From NCBI RefSeq assembly GCF_014638845.1, contig NZ_BMFP01000003.1:186001-250000 (forward strand): 64,000 nt of DNA. The letters are read 5' to 3'. A program made the position numbers and the translations under genes. Source of the stretch: Pontibacter amylolyticus (GTDB lineage: Bacteria > Bacteroidota > Bacteroidia > Cytophagales > Hymenobacteraceae). Below are positions 60,870 through 64,000 of the stretch, piece after piece. A model generated the notes under the pieces. That model was not told the origin of the DNA, did no database searches, and was given only the letters and a program-made list of their open reading frames with translations. Each line of letters opens with the position of its first letter. Position 1 is the first letter of the stretch.

Positions 60870-63659
60870 ATGAGGAAGTTATTCTCTCTGCTGATCATGC
60901 TGATCGGCTTTTCACAGGTTTACGCACAGACTGTATCCGGCACAGTGCAGAGCGCTACAGACAAAAGCGGTTTGCCGGGCGCCAGCGTGGTGATGAAACG
61001 TGCCGCCAGCGACGCGATTCTGACTACCTCGACCGATGTGCAGGGCGCTTTCCGCTTTGAGCGGGTGCCTTCCGGAAATTATACCCTGGAGGTTCGTTAC
61101 CTGGGTTACGATCTGCTCTCCAGGCCAGTGCAGGTAGCACAGGCCCCCGTTGTCCTGGGGGTATTGAGTATGCAGGAGCAGAACACCCGTCTGGGTGAAG
61201 TACAGATCATCGGACGCGCACCGCTCGGTGAGCAAAAGGGCGACACCTCACAGTTTAACGCCAAAGCTTTTAAAACAGCCCCTGATGCAAGCGCAGAGGA
61301 TCTGGTAACCAAAATGCCAGGCGTGCAGGTACAGGATGGCCGCATTCAGGCACAGGGCGAGGAAGTGCGCCAGATCATGATTGACGGCAAACGCTATACC
61401 GGCGAAGACGTGACCTCTGCCATGCGCAACATCTCTTCTGACATGATCGAGAACGTGCAGGTATTTGACGCGCAGAGCGATCAAGCTGCTTTCAGTGGCT
61501 TTGAAGACGGCAACCGACTGAAGACAATCAACTTTATTACCCGCAAAGACCGTCGCCAGGGCTATACCGGCAAGATATCGGCTGGTTATGGTACTGATGA
61601 GCGCTACATGGCGGGTGCAGCCATCAACTACTTTAACAACGACCGCCGCATCACGGTAACCGGCCTGACCAACAACATCAACATGTTCGACTTCTCGATC
61701 GGCGAAACACCCGGTGGTGGCATGCGCGGCCGTAGAGGCGGCTGGGGTGGTGGCTCCCCGACCGGCATCATCAACACCAACAACTTCGGTGTAAACTACC
61801 AGGACAAGTGGGGAAAGAAGATGGACGTAAGCGCCAACTACAACTACACCAACCGCGACATCGTCAACGACCAGTACCGCTTCCGTGACTTCGTGTCAGA
61901 CGAGGCGGGGCTGCAGTATACCGAAGACTCGAACAACAGGGACCGCGAGGATGGGCACCGCCTAAACATGCGCCTGCAGTACAACATCAACCAAAACAAC
62001 CGCCTGCTCGTAACGCCGAACCTGCGCGTGCAGAATGACGAAAGCTTCACGGGAAGAAATGCCCGTACCTTCGACCTGAACGGAACGCTGTCAGAGTCTT
62101 TGAACCGCGCTAGCTCAGACAACACGACGTTTAACTTCAACAACAACATCCTCTACTCCAAGCGTTTCGGGGATTCCGGCCGTATCCTGACGACCAATTT
62201 CAACACCAGCATCAACAATGTAGATGGGGATGGTTTCCAGTACGAGCAGACGCAGAACTTTGAGAACGCCGACAACAACGTACTGCGCGACCAGTTCATC
62301 CGTCTGGATCGCAAGAACTTCAGCTGGTCAGGAAGCACCAACTATTCCCAGCGCCTGGGGGAGAAATCTCGCTGGCAGTTGGAGTACAGCATCGGCAACC
62401 AGATGCGTGACTCAGATCGCAGAACCTACGACTATGTAGAGACTGCCGGTGAGTATGCAGATTTCAACATGCCGCTGAGCAGCTCTTTCAAGAGCGATTA
62501 CCTTTCGCAGAGTGTGGGTCCTAGCTACCAGTACCGCAACGACAAGACCAGATTGCAGGTGAACGCCCGATACGAGTATGCTGTACTCGACACAGACAGC
62601 CAGTTCCCGGTAGACCTGGACCCGCTGAAGCGTAAATTCAGCAACTTCCTGCCATCTGCAGAGTACGAGTTCAAGTTTTCTCAGTCACAGAACCTGACGC
62701 TCAACCTGCGAACCAACACCAACGTTCCTTCTGTGGAGCAACTTCAGGAAGTACTGGATATCTCTAACCCGCTGCAGGCCCGTATCGGTAACGCCGACCT
62801 GGAGCAGGATTACCAGACCCGCTTTAACGCGCGCTACCGTAACTTCAATGCCGAAACTAACCGCGTGTTCTTCATCGGTATGTTCGGTACCATGACCAAC
62901 AACTACGTGGCCAACAGCGTGTACACGACCAGTGCGCCGGAGGGGCTTGCCGAAGGGTATGAATTCCGTCCGGGCGCCCGCCTGAGCCGCCCTGAGAACA
63001 TGGACGGTTACTACAACGTGCGCTCTTTTTTCAACTACGGACAGCCGCTTAACTTCATCAGCTCGAACTTCAACGTGAACGGTTCGGTGGGTTATTCCAG
63101 AATACCAGGCAAGATCGATGGGCAAGTGAACTACTCCAACAACACCAACCTGGGTGCAGGATTCAACATCAGCAGCAACATCAGCGAGAAGATTGACTTC
63201 ACGGTTTCCACTTTCTCGAGCTACAACATTGTGTCTAACACACTGCGCACGACGCAGAACAACAACTTCTTCAACCAGAACACCAGCCTCCGTTACAACT
63301 GGATCCTTTGGAAAGACCTGGTATACCGCACCGAACTGAACCACCAGTACAATTCTGGCCTTTCAGCCGGCGTGGACAATAGCTTCCTGCTTTGGAACAT
63401 GAGCCTGGGCAAGAAGATCTTCAAGGACAAGCAAGGTGAGATCAGCCTGAGCGTGAATGACCTGATGAACCAGAACGTGAGCATCCGCCGCAACATCACA
63501 GAATCTTATGTGGAAGACGTGCAGTCAACTGTGCTGCAACGCTTCTTCATGCTGACGTTCTCATACAACATCCGCAGTTTCAAAGGAGCACCAGCTCCCG
63601 ATGAAAACATGCAGCGAGGCCCGGGTATGCACCGTGGCGGTCGTCCGGGAATGAACTAA
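60870..63659 (+). CDS. Outer-membrane beta-barrel receptor (TonB-dependent receptor-like)
   Basis: A 929-aa outer-membrane protein. Signal peptide 1-19 (ending VYAQ); carboxypeptidase-regulatory-like beta-sandwich 20-105 (VSGTVQSATDKSGLPGASVVMKR, GNYTLEVRYLGYD); plug-like domain 110-240 (APDASAEDLVTKMPGVQVQDGRIQAQGEEVRQIMIDGKRY); then a large barrel of the outer-membrane protein beta-barrel family with Asn/Tyr-rich strands to about residue 905. A Gly/Arg-rich loop (GGGMRGRRGGWGGGSP) stands near 285 and a Gly/Arg/Met-rich tail ends the protein. No SusD partner follows, so it is not a classical polysaccharide locus; the ligand is unknown. Inverted microsatellites bracket it. Confidence 0.85.
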   Translation: MRKLFSLLIMLIGFSQVYAQTVSGTVQSATDKSGLPGASVVMKRAASDAILTTSTDVQGAFRFERVPSGNYTLEVRYLGYDLLSRPVQVAQAPVVLGVLSMQEQNTRLGEVQIIGRAPLGEQKGDTSQFNAKAFKTAPDASAEDLVTKMPGVQVQDGRIQAQGEEVRQIMIDGKRYTGEDVTSAMRNISSDMIENVQVFDAQSDQAAFSGFEDGNRLKTINFITRKDRRQGYTGKISAGYGTDERYMAGAAINYFNNDRRITVTGLTNNINMFDFSIGETPGGGMRGRRGGWGGGSPTGIINTNNFGVNYQDKWGKKMDVSANYNYTNRDIVNDQYRFRDFVSDEAGLQYTEDSNNRDREDGHRLNMRLQYNINQNNRLLVTPNLRVQNDESFTGRNARTFDLNGTLSESLNRASSDNTTFNFNNNILYSKRFGDSGRILTTNFNTSINNVDGDGFQYEQTQNFENADNNVLRDQFIRLDRKNFSWSGSTNYSQRLGEKSRWQLEYSIGNQMRDSDRRTYDYVETAGEYADFNMPLSSSFKSDYLSQSVGPSYQYRNDKTRLQVNARYEYAVLDTDSQFPVDLDPLKRKFSNFLPSAEYEFKFSQSQNLTLNLRTNTNVPSVEQLQEVLDISNPLQARIGNADLEQDYQTRFNARYRNFNAETNRVFFIGMFGTMTNNYVANSVYTTSAPEGLAEGYEFRPGARLSRPENMDGYYNVRSFFNYGQPLNFISSNFNVNGSVGYSRIPGKIDGQVNYSNNTNLGAGFNISSNISEKIDFTVSTFSSYNIVSNTLRTTQNNNFFNQNTSLRYNWILWKDLVYRTELNHQYNSGLSAGVDNSFLLWNMSLGKKIFKDKQGEISLSVNDLMNQNVSIRRNITESYVEDVQSTVLQRFFMLTFSYNIRSFKGAPAPDENMQRGPGMHRGGRPGMN

Positions 63660-63677
63660 GCCAAATTACCTTTCACC

Positions 63678-63716
63678 AAAAGAGGCCTGCAAGTTTTGCA
63701 GGCCTCTTTTGTTTTT
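63678..63716 (+). terminator. Terminator of the receptor gene
   Basis: A perfect 15-bp stem, AAAAGAGGCCTGCAA with TTGCAGGCCTCTTTT and loop GTT, then GTTTTT. It begins 19 bp past the stop. The A-rich left arm could also act for menC on the other strand. Confidence 0.9.
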
Positions 63717-63727
63717 AGTGGGCATGA

Positions 63728-63784
63728 AGGTATAGGTATAGGTATAGGTATAGGTATAGGTATAGGTATAGGTATAGGTATAGG
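63728..63784. repeat. Hexanucleotide microsatellite (AGGTAT)9.5
   Basis: 57 bp of perfect AGGTAT units, reverse complement of the array at 60507-60574. It ends one base before the menC stop codon and starts 12 bp after the receptor terminator. Confidence 0.97.
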
Positions 63785-63785
63785 C

Positions 63786-64000
63786 TTATGCCTGTTCAGG
63801 CAATTTGCCCCAATTATCACTACCATACCAAAGCCAGCCTTCTCTTATTTGCAGTGGAGAGTCGATGTTGTTATGGTATAGCTGTCCGGTGCCGAGCCCT
63901 TGTGGGATGCTGATGGCATAATTTCCCGTGAACTGACTGATCGCGTTAAGCCCGATGTTTGACTCCAGTGCCGACGTCATCCACCAGCTGATATTGCGTT
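63786..64000 (-). CDS. menC: o-Succinylbenzoate synthase, C-terminal part (cut by window edge)
   Basis: The last 71 residues of an enolase-superfamily enzyme, running off the right edge. The text WWMTSALESNIGLNAISQFTG and PQGLGTGQLYHNNI is characteristic of MenC, which dehydrates SHCHC to o-succinylbenzoate in menaquinone synthesis. The stop lies one base from the AGGTAT microsatellite. The catalytic lysines are outside the window. Confidence 0.85.
   Translation of the reverse strand, partial: RNISWWMTSALESNIGLNAISQFTGNYAISIPQGLGTGQLYHNNIDSPLQIREGWLWYGSDNWGKLPEQA

Noticed and set aside
63696..63881. ORF encoding a Gly-Ile repeat across the AGGTAT array
   Set aside because: It is simply the translation of the microsatellite and overlaps a terminator and menC.

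Overview
The window looks like a chromosomal segment of a Bacteroidota bacterium, most likely order Cytophagales and close to Hymenobacteraceae/Pontibacter (the family-level placement is inference). Evidence: promoters of the Bacteroidota type (TTTG, 19-20 bp, TAnnTTTG) upstream of tRNAs and several genes; two giant proteins with type IX secretion C-terminal sorting domains; an outer-membrane beta-barrel receptor with a carboxypeptidase-regulatory-like N-domain; a Bat aerotolerance-type VWA/TPR pair; and menaquinone synthesis (menC). I saw no rRNA, no CRISPR array, no transposase and no phage genes.

Layout. 0-5.4 kb: two tRNA genes on the minus strand (Pro-TGG cut by the left edge, Ser-GCT), batB/batC, a TetR regulator with a thioesterase that shares its operator-like palindrome, a VOC protein, yjdM and a second thioesterase. 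5.4-11.7 kb: TldE/TldD-type peptidase pair and a secreted S9 peptidase, all on the minus strand. 11.9-19.5 kb: acetyl-CoA acetyltransferase, HEAT protein, MORN-like repeat protein, GNAT, GH13 enzyme of the trehalose synthase type, DEAD-box helicase and an unrecognised membrane protein. 19.7-24.7 kb: biotin genes bioB-bioF-bioD-(HEAT-like gene)-bioA. 25-35 kb: two paralogous giant T9SS surface proteins flanking a stand-alone beta-ketoacyl synthase. 35-38.4 kb: lysC-lysA and a lipoprotein built like a subtilase propeptide. 38.7-42.8 kb: the minus-strand metY-metX-hom operon, whose leader carries a SAM-I riboswitch followed by a previously unannotated 44-codon ORF ending in Arg-Met-Cys-Met and five Cys. 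43-51 kb: SDR/DUF2867 fusion, purC, STAS protein, RNase Z, queuosine-precursor transporter, EamA transporter, NlpE-like protein and trpS. 51-56.9 kb: sulfurtransferase, S41 peptidase, then an accessory stretch of small genes (DUF1569, DUF6157, methyltransferase, an unknown) with one attC-like site. 57-64 kb: hppD, a phosphosugar mutase, a beta-barrel receptor gene bracketed by inverted hexanucleotide microsatellites, and the 3' end of menC.

How genes work together. metY, metX and hom make homoserine, acetylate it and sulfhydrylate it to homocysteine; the leader offers two possible inputs, SAM (aptamer) and cysteine (Cys codons). lysC and lysA sit at the two ends of the aspartate-to-lysine route. 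The bio genes make biotin.

The most unusual signals are: (1) the SAM riboswitch plus Cys/Met-rich leader ORF, with an 11-base perfect complement between the last Cys codons and the aptamer core; (2) the hexamer GGTATA/TATACC, about five times commoner than chance by hand count, dispersed on both strands and expanded into two inverted arrays around the receptor gene; (3) a terminator whose loop and tail contain the next gene's promoter, with a candidate leaderless TTG start. All coordinates, motif positions and counts were read by eye; no database search or folding program was run.
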